From contig NMRA01000444.1 in assembly GCA_002633005.1 (NCBI GenBank), forward strand, positions 1 to 58,417: 58,417 nt of DNA. The letters run 5' to 3'. Source of the DNA: Phoronis australis (lineage: Eukaryota > Phoronida > Phoronidae). Positions 1 to 12,900 of this stretch are shown one piece after another. The notes under the pieces were generated by a model. It was not told the origin of the DNA, did no database searches, and saw only the letters and a program-made list of their open reading frames with translations. Made by a program: the position numbers and the translations under genes. Every line of letters begins with the position of its first letter. Position 1 is the first letter of the stretch.

Positions 1-906
1 AAATTACACCAGATAATTGAGCCAGGTGTCGCCAGTGAATAATGACGTAAAGGCTTGTGCGCAAGCTCACAGATTTTGTCCATTGAAAGTATACGGAGTT
101 GGCGGTCCATGTACTATAGTCTATGGTTGAATTGAGTTCCCTGTGCATGTTTTCCTGACCAGTAACAAACTCTATACCAAGGATTAATTATACAACTCCA
201 TACTTCAGTTACGTGTTAATAATATCCATTGCCAATAGTCAATTTATCCTATATTGATTTTCTCTCATTCTTTTCTTCCTGGTTGTTCCTGATTTAAATT
301 TGTTAAAAGAAATTATTTTGCATCTCAGGAAAACGTGAAACTGGACTTCATAAGTTAGTTTGACCATGTTTTTCAATTCACGCCTCCAGCAGAGATTGGT
401 TTGCGGTAGACCTACTAATTAAAGCAAACCAGACGACCACGAAATCTTTACCCATGTAATCACAGCTTTCACATACAGTGCATTTCGTCTTGTTTATCCG
501 AAAATTGAAATAGACCTATTACTCTCATGGAATCAATTTCGTAAAAATGGTAATCAAATTTGAAAATTAAGGTCACGCTATTGTCAATAACAGTGATAGC
601 CCTTTCCTAGCTACAACCAGTCGTGCGGACTTTGATAAAAGTGTCCATATTTTTAAAGAACATGTCATGTCTTCGCTCTGAGGATTACTTTTGACACTAA
701 CAAACTTACTACGAGAGCGACCTAATCTTGGTCTTGAAAAAACGATGATTCGAACGACAACTGATGTATTACCTGATAAACAGAGAGTAGATTTAGTAAT
801 TGTGTGTACAATTGTGTTATTTCAACGTTTCCGTGATGAGTAATTAAGATTCACGGTGAAGTTAATGATTGTGAAGTTTGCTATAACTTGTTCATTGTTT
901 CTGCAG
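1..906. other. Upstream intron or flank, no exon seen
   Basis: The first recognisable exon starts in phase 0 in the middle of an ankyrin array, so this stretch is probably intron of the same gene. I see no ankyrin-like exon, promoter or start codon that can be supported here. Confidence 0.5.
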
Positions 907-999
907 GGCACAGCACTACACCGTGCAGCAGAGCTGGGACGTACAGAGGTGGCGCGTGATTTGTGTGAAGCAGGCGCTAAGGTCAACAAGCAAGACAGG
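907..999 (+). CDS. Ankyrin repeat exon 1 of the window
   Basis: This phase 0-0 exon of 31 codons is preceded by ctgcag and followed by gtaata. It carries the ankyrin signature [15 protein letters not shown] and then AGAKVN. It starts at the Gly-Thr of the repeat and not at the Asp-Gly two residues before, so it is two codons shorter than the 33-codon exons after it. Confidence 0.88.
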
Positions 1000-3900
1000 G
1001 TAATAGAAACTACTTGAGACGATTTTATAATTGAGACAATGATATCTTTGTTACAAAGCTGTAAACTATCTGAAGTTTAACTAAACATGTTGTGTGTAAA
1101 TACACTTTCTATTTCTCATGATTTCGACATGTATTTTTCAATCTGTACCCGGTACATGCATCTTAAGAAACAGTGAGGTTTGAATTGTGTCAACAATATA
1201 TTTGGCGACTTAATGTTGATATTTTTCTATTCTTAATGGTAATCGTCCATTCAACATTACAACTTTATATTAAACAGGAAGCCGTTAAACCGGTGTATAA
1301 ACACAACATGGAAGGGTCACTGTGAAGTTATGGAGGCGCTCAGTAATTTCTGACAGTCGACGTCTACACCATGTTCTGTTCTTACTTCAACGTTTTAAAA
1401 TCACCTGTAACACTTGAGTGTTGAAATCATTACAAGTATTGTAGCGTCTTAGAGGGGTCAGTAATGTTTCATTTATGTCACCTTACAAGTTCACTTTGCC
1501 GCGTGTATGTTAATTTGCTCTAAACGTTGATCGTCCATTCACACATCTCCATTATATATTACATAGGAGGGCTGGACACCGCTGCACTGTGCAGCAGAGT
1601 GGGGTCATACACAGACAGTGAAGTGTCTTGTGGAACACAACGCTACTGTGGATGTCCGTACACAGGTAATTAATGACACACGGGTTGTTTAGTTGAACTA
1701 GTTGTTTACACAAGAGATGATTAAAACTATTGAGTAACAAATTTTGTTGATATTTTCCCAATTTAATATCCTTAAACAATTTTAAATTAAATGTCGTCTG
1801 CTTTCCAACAGAGAACTGCCAAAGCTGCAACCGAACATTTCAGTTGATTCATTATTGTTGTTTTATTTACCTATATATATTCTACATTTCGTCAAACAAT
1901 AGTTTCCTTCAGACGATCTGGATCGCCTCATTTAGTTTCAGATTTATTTTCTACGTTATTTTGATTGTCCAACACTTTACAGTGCACAATTACTTGCTGT
2001 GTGTTACCAGCCTGTAACGAGACGGGGAACACTGAACACGCTCTGTTGGTTTGTTCTAAAACTCAACATTTCCCTGTTGAAATCATTACAAATATTTTTA
2101 GCGTCTTAGAGGGGTCAGTCATGTGTCATTTATGTCACCTAACAAGTTCACTTTCCCCCGTGTATGTTAATTTGCTCTAAACGTTGATCGTCCATTCACA
2201 CATCTCCATTATATATTACATAGTGGGGCTGGACACCGCTGCACTGTGCAGCAGAGTATGGTCATACACAGATAGTGAAGTGTCTTGTGGAACACAACGC
2301 TACAGTGGATGTCCGTGATAAGGTAATTAATGACACACAGGTTGTTTGGTTGAACTAGTTGTTTACATAAGAGATGATTAAAACTGTTGAGTAACTAATT
2401 TTGTTGATATTTTTAGCATTGTAATGTCTCTAAACAATGTCAAATTAAATGTCTTCTGCTTTCCATAGCGGGGCCAAACACCGCTGCACTGGGCAGCAGA
2501 GGGGGGTCATACAGCCGTCGTACAGTGTCTCATCGAACACCGGGCCAACGTGAATGTCTGTGATGAGGTAATTATTGACACACAGGTTGATGAACACAAT
2601 ACGTGACTAGGCTAATTATTGCGTGTTTTAATCAAATATTCACAGATTTTAATTTTGTTTGTAAACGTTGAATTCACGGCACGTGTAGTGACGTGCACGT
2701 GACGTGACGTGCTCGCGACATTAAGTAATTAGAAACAGTTTTCACTTCACGTGGGGTTGTACATTGAGCAATGGTTCTTTACTTGCATTTTCATAGCACC
2801 CCCTAAATGAATGTGGCTCAGTTGTTATGTATAACATAAACTTGTGATATTTCAAATCATCTTTTCTCTCGTGTAACTACAACAGATCCGCATTGAAGAA
2901 ATCTCGCTCATTTATATCTGAGTTTAAATGCAGTTGTAGTCGTGCTTTGTTGAGTCGCCCGCTTTATACAGTAAGTATGCAACTGAAGGCGAAGTTCTGA
3001 AACAGAAAGGTATAAAGCGTGGCGCTCTGTTGGCGCACCCACTTCGCTATACATCATGCTGACCAGCATTCTATCATTTTTGTTCATTTACTGTAGGATG
3101 GAAACACACCCTTACATCTGGCATCCCAGACAGGACGGGCAGCAATCGTGGAGCTGCTGGTCCATGAAGGCAGCTGCGACGTGGCTGCCGTAAACAAGGT
3201 ATCTCAAGAGTGCTGTACTCAGAATTTAGTTAATGCTGCAATAAATGTGTATTCAATGAACATTGAGTTCGTGGAAATGTTCACTCATAATAAATATCTG
3301 ATCAAAAATGAACAACCTCTTTACGTGGAGTTATACAAAGAGTCACTCCTTCACTGCAAGTACCTTCCCACAACACGCAGTGAAACCAATGCCGCTGGTC
3401 TCATCCTACTATTGGGACATAAACTTAACAAACCAACGACGCCATAAGGCGCCAAACACAGGCACACATTTTGATATTCTCACTTCATAAAAAGATGCAA
3501 ATTTTTTATCAGGTCAGTGCTTCCAATCAGGTGTGCCCTTAGGGACCTCAGTAAAGAATTTTTGTTAAGGTTGCATTAAAATGCGATTATTTTAACACTC
3601 AGTTTTCAAAGTCTTGTAATTTCGTGGTTTACTTTTTTAATGTCACTACATTGCTGTGTAATATGTTCCTGTCATGATCTGATTTATATATTCTGTGATG
3701 GGGTAATGTGGGGGATGAGTTAGTCAAAGCCCAGGCTTTTGGAAGGGCACGTCCTGTTTTCACAATTCCAGAAGTCTGCCTTAAACTACATGTAAACCCT
3801 GGAAAAAGGAGAGCGCTGTAAACCTAAATCACGCGCCGTGATCTTTTGTGCTCCATCGTAAATCCAGGGTATTCGAATATGTTTGGTTTACCCCTGACGC

Positions 3901-6900
3901 GACCATCGTACATGTACATGTATTTTGGGTACCGGTTCAGGGTTCTCACCGCAGAGCATCACACAATACCTTTTGGAACAAAGGTTTCTGGTCAAAACGT
4001 TAGAGTTACGATTTCATAGAAATACGAATACGCAACAACTTAAATCTTTGTATCTTCTGAATGGATACATTGTAAGACAAACTCCTGTTTATCAAGGTTG
4101 AATTTACGTTTGGAGTGAGACTAAATCGAATCGAAAAAAATTAACACTTGCTGAAATTTCAACACTAGCGAGAACAGTTCGAGTTCTTGAACATAACATT
4201 TTCCATGATGTTTGCTATGAATGTAATCAGTGGAGAATGTGGAAGTTTTAAAACTCTTTCGTTAATAACGTTTAGGAATGTTTTGTAATAAAAATTTTGT
4301 TTCGCTTTACACCTGATAGACTTAAATGTACGAACTAAATTAATTCACTTTCCTTTTCTATGTGACTTTTCGGCAACATGTACTTTTATCTATGGCTATG
4401 GTGCAACATACTTTAATTACTTTGGTGTGAGCATTTTAGTAACTGAAACTATTTAGTGAACGAAATATCTACCAGAAAAGAAAAAGGTTCTGCTGAGTAT
4501 TTAAATTTCCAATAACCTCAATCAAAATTGCTTAGTATTGATCCGAGTGCACGACTGTGTATGTTCCTGGCGTGGACTGATTTATGTACTCTGTAATCGA
4601 CGGGTAAACTTGCGAACTCCATACGACGTCATTTGGCAAGGGTTTGTAAAATGTATTTAAAATTTGCTCCCGGTCCGGGCATAACCACCGTCCGCCACCA
4701 CTTGCACAAGTGACACGGTGTCGGGACCTGTACAACGTGTTTGGACTGGTCATGAGGAGTACGGCGTCGTCTTGAGAAATTTGATGCACATGTAGGAATA
4801 CAACACTGAAAGCTGCTCACGTTCGCGTGACCAGCAATGACGCCCAGTGTGACTCGATGGCCGTGGTGTTGTAAAAAAATCAGGAATATCGGTGAAAGTT
4901 TGTTATAAATTGATCCATTATGTTGTTGATTTAATACATTTCATACCGTAAGTAATACTTTATGAAGATGTGCAAGTGCTGCAAAAGTTTCAGCTAAAAT
5001 TTTGCTTGATTAACAAAGATATGCAAAGTTTAAATACAGTGTAAGGCAGTCAGACAAAACGACTGTACGGACTCGCCTGAGCCAACTGTACGGACTCGTC
5101 ATGAGCAGATGTTTGAAAACTGTACGAACTCGGCAGTGAACTGGTTAAGAATTAAACAAATCTTAACCAGAATAGACCGTTTAACTTGATAATTAGCAAT
5201 AGTTCGCGAGGAGTCTAGTTGGCTAATAGGTTATTTGAGAAAGATTGGATGTATTTGCAATTGATGTGTAAACGTGAGAATGGCACAGATAAGAAGTGTT
5301 AGGCCATTGTCATCAACCATTTTGGACTGCAAATGAAATTGATGTAGGAACAGTTTACGCATTTTTCCGATCAACCAACTTCAAGTACTGTGTTGGCACA
5401 CATCACTTTGAAATGTTGAAGTAATTGGTCACGGTATCGAGATCACGGCGATCAAGTACAAAGAATTAGGTATCTAGCCTTGTATGAACACAGCGGTTTG
5501 GAATGTTTCAGAGTAAAAAATATGGGTGCATTCCCAACACTGTTTTGGAGGTGGGCTGCGAAACCAGGTAAAGCAAAACCTGTCTATACGACATAATGAG
5601 TTTGATCACAAGAGTCCATTTATATAGAAGTCAAACGTAAAACGAGAAGGCAAAGATAAAGAATACACCGACAGAAAAGATTGCGAAAGGGATATAGAGA
5701 TACATGTAGATATAGCACGAGAATACAGTGTAATACACGAAATATGTGATGGGAAACAACGCTTTGAAAACAGTAGGGATGTCACACACGTTGGCCAAGT
5801 TTAATAGGATAACAGCTGATGGAACGTTCCCTTTAGACAATTTAGCGTTTATACTGTTTTTAGATTTGGCAGAATCGTTACCCACGACAACACCCTAACA
5901 ACGAGGTGCTCGAACATCTTTATGAAGATTTGGCGGAAATCAATGTGTTGATCATTCTCGAGCCAAACCTTGCGGTCTGCTGTATGGGAATTTTAGATAT
6001 TTCCTCCAGTTCGAAGTCGTTGCAACAGTCGGCTAATTTTGAAGTTTCGTGCTGGGCAATTTACGTGGTTTACGTGGCAGTAACCAAAAAATCTGTTATT
6101 TCTGGGAGATACATGTGTAGTCCGTGCAGTATGTCGGACAGCAAGTTTTTGGCCGGGAATCCGATTGAAAAGTCATTTGACATTATTTATCAAGATACTG
6201 ATTGATACGTACCGGAATGGGTTACTTTCTGCATGTATTGATGCATAATTAGACGACAACAATTTGAAAACACCGCCGGCTTAATGCTAAACCTTACAGT
6301 TGCTAAAGACGATTTTGGACAGTCACGCGAAACTGAGTATGACGAGTCCGTACAGATATTTTGAGAGGAGATGCCATAAAATGCAACATAACTTGAACTA
6401 CACATTACAAATACATGTAAGAACTGTACTTATCATACGCGTTTCCTATGGTTACATGGTGGTACTCATACGCAAAAATTTAGATAAACAAGAAAAACTG
6501 TAAAAAATTGACGCTCCAAGTTCATCGTTGTGTAAACAATTAGTGAAACCTCTTGAGCATAGTCAGTATGGGGACCCTATTAATGTAATTAAGGTCACAT
6601 CCAATCACTACCCTTCCACTGAATGCATGCCAACAGTTTCGTTGCAAAAAGTCATGTGTTACAAAGTTTACGATCTCATAAAGTACGCCTTGACGGTGAT
6701 TTTTTGCCGATTTTTCTCCTGACGACGCCGAAATCCTCATGACCAGTCCAAATACGTAGTGCAGGTCCCAACACCGTGAAGTGAGTTAAGTTGCAGAATG
6801 ATCGCCAACTGGCAAAAGTAAAAGGTAGCCTAGCTTCATTACCACCATTTTTTATTAACGTGTACTAACTCTAAACTACTATTATGTTCATTGGGCCGGT

Positions 6901-9900
6901 TCAAAGAGTCAAAAATAAAATTGACCGGAACTAAGTTCCAGCTGATTTTGTAATTCCATCAGCAATAGATTAGTCACAATTGCTGCGTTGTTCGACAGCC
7001 TGAAAGTTGCATGCCGTGCAAGTGCAATAAAATACCAATTATTGGAAATGGTAATCACAATTCTAATGCGTCCAAATAATGTTTGATTGGACACTCAAAA
7101 GATTGGTATCCAAAACACTTAACTTGCAAGCAAATCGATTCGATAAAAAACGTTAAAACTCAGCTATAGGTGCTCCGTGGGGTAAAGTTGGAATATCTCC
7201 ATTTCCTGAGTCCCAGCTAGCAGTCAAATCAACGGGCGGCGTTGTTTGATTTTGCAGCATCTGGTGGATTTCAGTTAGTCAGCCGACATGAACTGAAGTA
7301 AACTAAAAAGAGTACGTGAGTGTAACTTGACTTATCCGTTACAAATTTTTAGACGTTCATGAATTCAATTCTGAAATCAAGTTTCAAATAGAATTTACTA
7401 GAAATGTGAAAATCGCGAAACGGAAACACTCAGAGCTTAAGGCAGGTTTCGATTGCAAGTACATGTACATGTGAAATGTTTTAGCAATTTTTCTTTGAAC
7501 AAACGTATTACAGTTCGTGTACGCTGACCTAAAAGTGCACGGATACGGAAACGGCAAGTCACCGCAACGTGCAATTCGCAAAGTCTTTCATAAAAGGGGA
7601 TCTACGCGTATCGTCATTTAGATAATGAAGAGGTGCCTTGATGCCTGTGTGTGGTTGGTAGGCAAAGGATCAGGCAGCAATTGTCCCTGAATTAAGTAAA
7701 AATACAGGAAATTTGGATTACCAAAAGCAAAGACACCAATGCATTCATTGCTAAACTTGGAGACGTTTGAGAATTCTCATGGGCAGTGAAATGAACAGAA
7801 GATAACGTTCGGGGGAAAGGTCTGGAATAATCGTATATGTAACTGCTTCAGCTTGATTTCCCTTTATTAGGCTTTTTTGTCACTTTCCTTTTACGTTTTG
7901 AGTGAACATTCTACGCCACTTTCAATTTCACGACCCTGCTCAGCACTGGAAACATACGGTTCTTCTCTTCTTTGTTTTTTGAAACCTGAACCATTTTATT
8001 TCTTGTGATGGTGACATATCACTTCACACCGCGTCTGAGAATGCCAAGCTAATTGTCGTGAAACGTCTCGAAAGGGTGTTGGTGTCACGTTTGTCAACAG
8101 GTAAAACAGTAAATTAAATCAATTTGTCTAGTAAGACGAAACTTTACCAGAATAGTGAAAATATCGTCTAATTTTTTATAACTTTCTATTGTTGTGTTCT
8201 CTCCATCTTAGTGCTAAATGTCTAAGTATGTTGGTGTCTATGTTACAAGTTCCAGTGGGCAGCAAAAGTTATATGTCGTATAATTTATACTGCCCTTCAA
8301 TATTGTCAATTTTTTTGATAAACCTGACCGCATTTCCGAAATATTCACTTCGATGTACAAAAGAGATGCGTTAATGGTTGCTGGCGTGTTTTTGTTTTAC
8401 CTTTTCTTACGTATTAATTAGCATAAAATATAAATTCCATCTGCGCTTGTTGAACTTATCGTGTTCAATGATAAGCTAAGGTGCAGACATAATAAGTCTT
8501 TTTTATGAGCCTGAATTAATTCAATAACTACATGAAGCGTAAAGCATGACTATTCCTTTCCCCATTGTGTGTATTTGCAGTTTTTACGATGTTTGTTCTT
8601 TACCGTTTGATTGTAATCTCTTTTAAGGTTTGACTATGCCGACCTTACAGTACATGTTCGGATTACAAAAATTTCGGAACTCTAGTAACGTGCTCTGTTC
8701 TTGTCAGTTTGGGATCAGTAAAAGTTTCATTGCCGGTTATACGTAACTTGTTTACATATAACCCGTAAGCCAATGTGACTGATTCTGTTTTTGTACTTTT
8801 ACGGCATCTGCAAACATTTACGTGGGTATTTAGAAGTGAAAACTACAAAATCACGCAAAAACTCAAGCACACATACATGTGGATTTCCAACAGAAATCTA
8901 CATGTATTTATGCCTGTTGTATAGGGCATGCTTCTACACTGTATATGAAACACTTGAGTACAAAAAAGCTCCTCGATCTTGTCTGTTAGTTGGGAAAATA
9001 CCTAACTCCTTTTCTTTTAGACGACCCTGTAAGGAATCCAGATGTTGCCGAGGTAGTTTTTATTTAATTGGTCGCTAAGTATTAATTCTTAGAATTTTGA
9101 TGTTTTATGGCATCTTTACCGTGGGAAATAAAATTCTGGCATTCTATATTATCATTGTTACTTGGACTCTTAAGTCTGCATTGAATATACTCTTATTTTC
9201 TTATGGTGCGTAAAAAGAGTTCAAAACGAAGTCGGTTACAGCTGCAAACCCACGTTTCAAAACACCGTATCAAATTTGACACCGTTCCTAAGTAAAGTCT
9301 GCAGGTAGATGAGGTTTTAATAGAAGTTATGCGGGATAAATTTCTGGATTGGTGAACTTTTTCTTTTCTGTCACATTTTGAATCCGAATTTTGTACATGT
9401 ATGTTTTGAAATAAAGTCACGTGGTTACGAGCAATTGGTTGACAAATTTACACCTTAAACGGCGTGGATCCAGATGTAAGGGTTGATTTCTCGAACATTC
9501 ACATTTTCATAACAACGGTATATGCAAGTAAAAATACTCGCCACTAGCTCTGCCAACGAAATGTTCACAGCTTACCCACGTGTTTCTGTTCGTGTATTGT
9601 GAGTGTGAGAGTGAGTCCGTAAACTGGAGTTACTAAGTTTGTTAGCCGGGTTGTTAGGCCATCCTGCACATTGCGTTCAGCGTGCCATGACCAATGCATT
9701 GTCTAATTTGTAGAAACAATCCTCACGAACTGGAGAATTCACCGGTTTTATTTCAGAAATGCTTTTGCGCGCTAATCAGTTGCAAACTCGTCCTGTCCTA
9801 TAACAGCCACAATACTCGACACTGATCTTATCGACGACGAAGAAATAGTTGTATTGCGCAAACGACGAGTCGCAGGTGTAGGCAGCTGCTAGTGAAATTC

Positions 9901-12900
9901 GAAATTATTGCAACTCATAGTGTACATTGTAATAACAACGAAACAGATTTGTTATTAGTTAATTTGCTATTTCATATATCATGTCCTTTCAAACTTTTAC
10001 TGAAACTGTTGCATCAATGTCATTTCATACTCTGTTGGGAAATTGAAAATCGTTTGAAATCCATCCTCGTCGTTTGCTTTGATTTCGGTTTGTATTTTGA
10101 AAGTTCGTTAGGATACTTTTCACTGAAATTGCGACGGAATTTCTCTTTCCCAAACCTGTTCAACTATTGAAAAACGTCGGCGTCAGCCTTCAACTTTGCA
10201 TTCTTTAGTCATACTTAATTGTCCAAGATTGTTTGCGTCCGCTGGGAAATTTAGTGTAAGATGCATGCTGCAGAGTCGAGGTGTCAGCAAGTTTAATTAT
10301 TTTTTTTTTTAGTTTCCTAAAAGAAAGTTTGACCATTTGTGATATAAGCCAATGTGTCTATGCGTTCCATGTATTTTTACCCGATCTGCCCGTATTACGT
10401 GGAATTAATAATATACAAAAGTGTACAAAACTCATGCTCATGAACAAAGATGTCCAACTGCGCAAATAAGAGAAGCCTAATGCATTCGTACAATGTACAT
10501 TTTGCATATGTGAAACGTTTGGGTGGACACTTTCCTTGCAGTATTAATTCGGATACACAGGTTCCTAAATACAAAAAGCTTACACTGCGCTGCACTGGGT
10601 GACACTTTACTTTGTTTACGTACTCGAAAAGTTTTGCTTCCTCTTCCTCTTCAGAAGTAAAGTGTGTTACGATGTGCCAAATAAAGAAATCACATACAGC
10701 ATGTGCTCTAGTGGTCGAACAAAGGTCAGTGGCAATCTGTATACGTATTGTGTATTCCTGAAACACAGAGATTTAGTTTCTGATACCTATTCCCACAGCG
10801 ATAAAAAGTTGACCCAATTCAGTTGACGAGATATAGGCTGAGCATGATCTGATACATGTATATGATAAGGCATGTTGAGATGCGAATCACTGCTTGTCCG
10901 ACATTCCTTACGCGAAGACAATCAGAACACATCGGCCGCGCCGCGCATCAACCGCTCATCAGTCACGTGACGGCCAGCCGATGTTGGGTTGGGTGTCACC
11001 GGATCAGCAACAGATAATCTTACGATTTAGGTTTCCATCAAGAATCGAAAAACACTTTGCCTAATGGTGCTTCAGTTGCTGATTGTTGACATCGACGTCA
11101 CGGTCTGCCCTCCCGAAAATGTGCAGACCACAGTCCGCCTGCCATTGACATGAACAATAGCCATCTGTTTGTATAACACAATGCTATTTCAACGGTGATA
11201 GTGCCTTGATACTACCCACCCATATCTCTGTTCCTGTTTCGCTTTCCATATACGCGTGTGTTTAGGTTTTGGAGGCCCTAACTGACCAGTCTGCGTATTT
11301 TGAAAAACAACTATGGATTTTAACACAGCTAATATTTCAATGTTTCTGAAAGTACATTCCAGAATTTTATTTTTTACCTTTTTACTACTCTACAATTATG
11401 TGCGTTACATGATTTAACAAAAATGGTGGGTGTGTTGATACCAAAACATTGGTATGAAATTTCCTTTCATATAGACCTACCAGTTGAGCTCACAAAAGTG
11501 CTGTTAGTGTGTTCTAAAATAACCTTTATTTTCTTTATTTTATAACTTATTTGAAAATCGTGAAAAGTCTAATTGGACAGCTTTTTATGCAAGAATGCAA
11601 TAATTATAAAATAACTCCGTACTGTATTTGAACAGTGCGCATAGAATAATAAGTGAGAGTTTCATCTAAGTACTTGCATAGCTAGGCCCATATCCAGACG
11701 GTACATATTCGAAAAATGTTTGAGTGAAGTCAAGGAGCAAAATTTAAAAATCAAATGAACAAATAGGTTACGACACCTGCTGGTGTCTGTTGCCAAAGAG
11801 AAACACTAGCCTCCACGTGATGCGTGCACAAAGATTAGGGCAAATCACATTGACTCATAAAAATTTTATCATATATGCTATCCTTTTTGTTTGTTGTCTA
11901 TTATTCACCTATAATGTAGTCAGGTCACAATGTTAATGCTTAAATACAGCTAAAAGAAGTCAGTAACTTAAGTGAAGTTACCATTTCATTCTCTAGATTT
12001 GTGTAATCGTCGTCTTTCATGTTTAGAAGGTCAATCCACCAGCCTCAAATTTCTCAAGGAGCGATATACATGTACGTAAGTGTCCAGTTCATAGTGGTGC
12101 GGTTCGCTTGCTTGTTACTGTGCAGTGCATTTTTTGGTAAGAAGTAAATTTTCAAAGTTGTGTTACTCTTCAGGATTGACTTGAAAGTTAGTAAATCCTG
12201 TTTTGCAGGAAGGGCAAACAGCTTACGATGTTTGTGACGAAGAGGAAATCAAGACCGTTCTTAAGGTATGAAGTGGTGATAAAACAGTCGATCCTTCTTG
12301 TGAAATCCAGGTCGCTGTTTATTATGACTTATTTCATAACCGTCGTGTCAGTATCAGCAATCTGAAGGAATCTCATTAGCGTTGTCATTAATCAAACCTG
12401 CAAAAGCAACAATTGGCTCCCTTGTATTGAGGTGTCTCACTCCAAAAGATGACGTAGGCGTTGTAAAAGTAGCAGAATGTGCACTCCAACTTTTGCTCAC
12501 ACGGTAGTTACATGACGTGCATTACTGCAGGCACTGCAAGGGAACAAACAACAGATAGTGCATAATATTAACATTGCATTTCTTCTAGTTTAGCTGGTTT
12601 AATTGAAAATTAAGAACACTATCATAAAAGACATTTACTTCAAATAACTTAGATCTGACGCAGTATTGTTTTCCAGTAGGATTTTACATGTACTTTAGAG
12701 TATCGAGTCTACGGCACACCCCAAGATAAATCAAACAACGCCGTTTCCGTCAGTTCCGTTTTTATTTACTTCACTCTAGTTATTCCTGATGAAATGACGT
12801 GCCATAATGACTGTAGTTACACAATATTTCATTTTTTGTGTAGATCTACTGAAAACGTCCAAATTTCCAGTCCATAGTGTACAGCGCACTTAGCGGCATA

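Larger units (their letters stand above)
1420..2468 (+). repeat. Tandem exon-plus-intron duplication (two ~390-bp units)
   Basis: Units at about 1420-1811 and 2076-2468 align over the upstream intron, the acceptor, the ankyrin exon and about 140 bp of downstream intron. They share, for example, cgtccattcacacatctcc before the exon and gaactagttgtttaca after it. Copies differ by scattered substitutions and small indels. This shows directly how one ankyrin repeat was added. Confidence 0.85.
3199..12208. other. 9.0-kb intron
   Basis: This intron separates the last full ankyrin repeat from its capping half repeat. It contains a relic ankyrin exon (8007-8100) and a pair of inverted related segments (4714-4780 and 6713-6778). 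Several open frames of 60-123 codons on both strands resemble nothing I recognise and lack splice-consistent context. Confidence 0.7.

Noticed and set aside
4629-4820. Cys-rich minus-strand frame suggesting a zinc finger
   Set aside because: The conserved signal shared with 6713-6778 lies in the other frame (FS.DDA..LMTSPNT), so this frame is a shadow.
9021-9062. Short frame after a strong acceptor (ccttttcttttag) possibly ankyrin-derived
   Set aside because: Only about 14 codons before a stop and no clear ankyrin motif.
10395-10766. 123-codon minus-strand open frame in the 9-kb intron
   Set aside because: No recognisable domain, biased composition, no splice context; length is compatible with chance in this AT-rich DNA.
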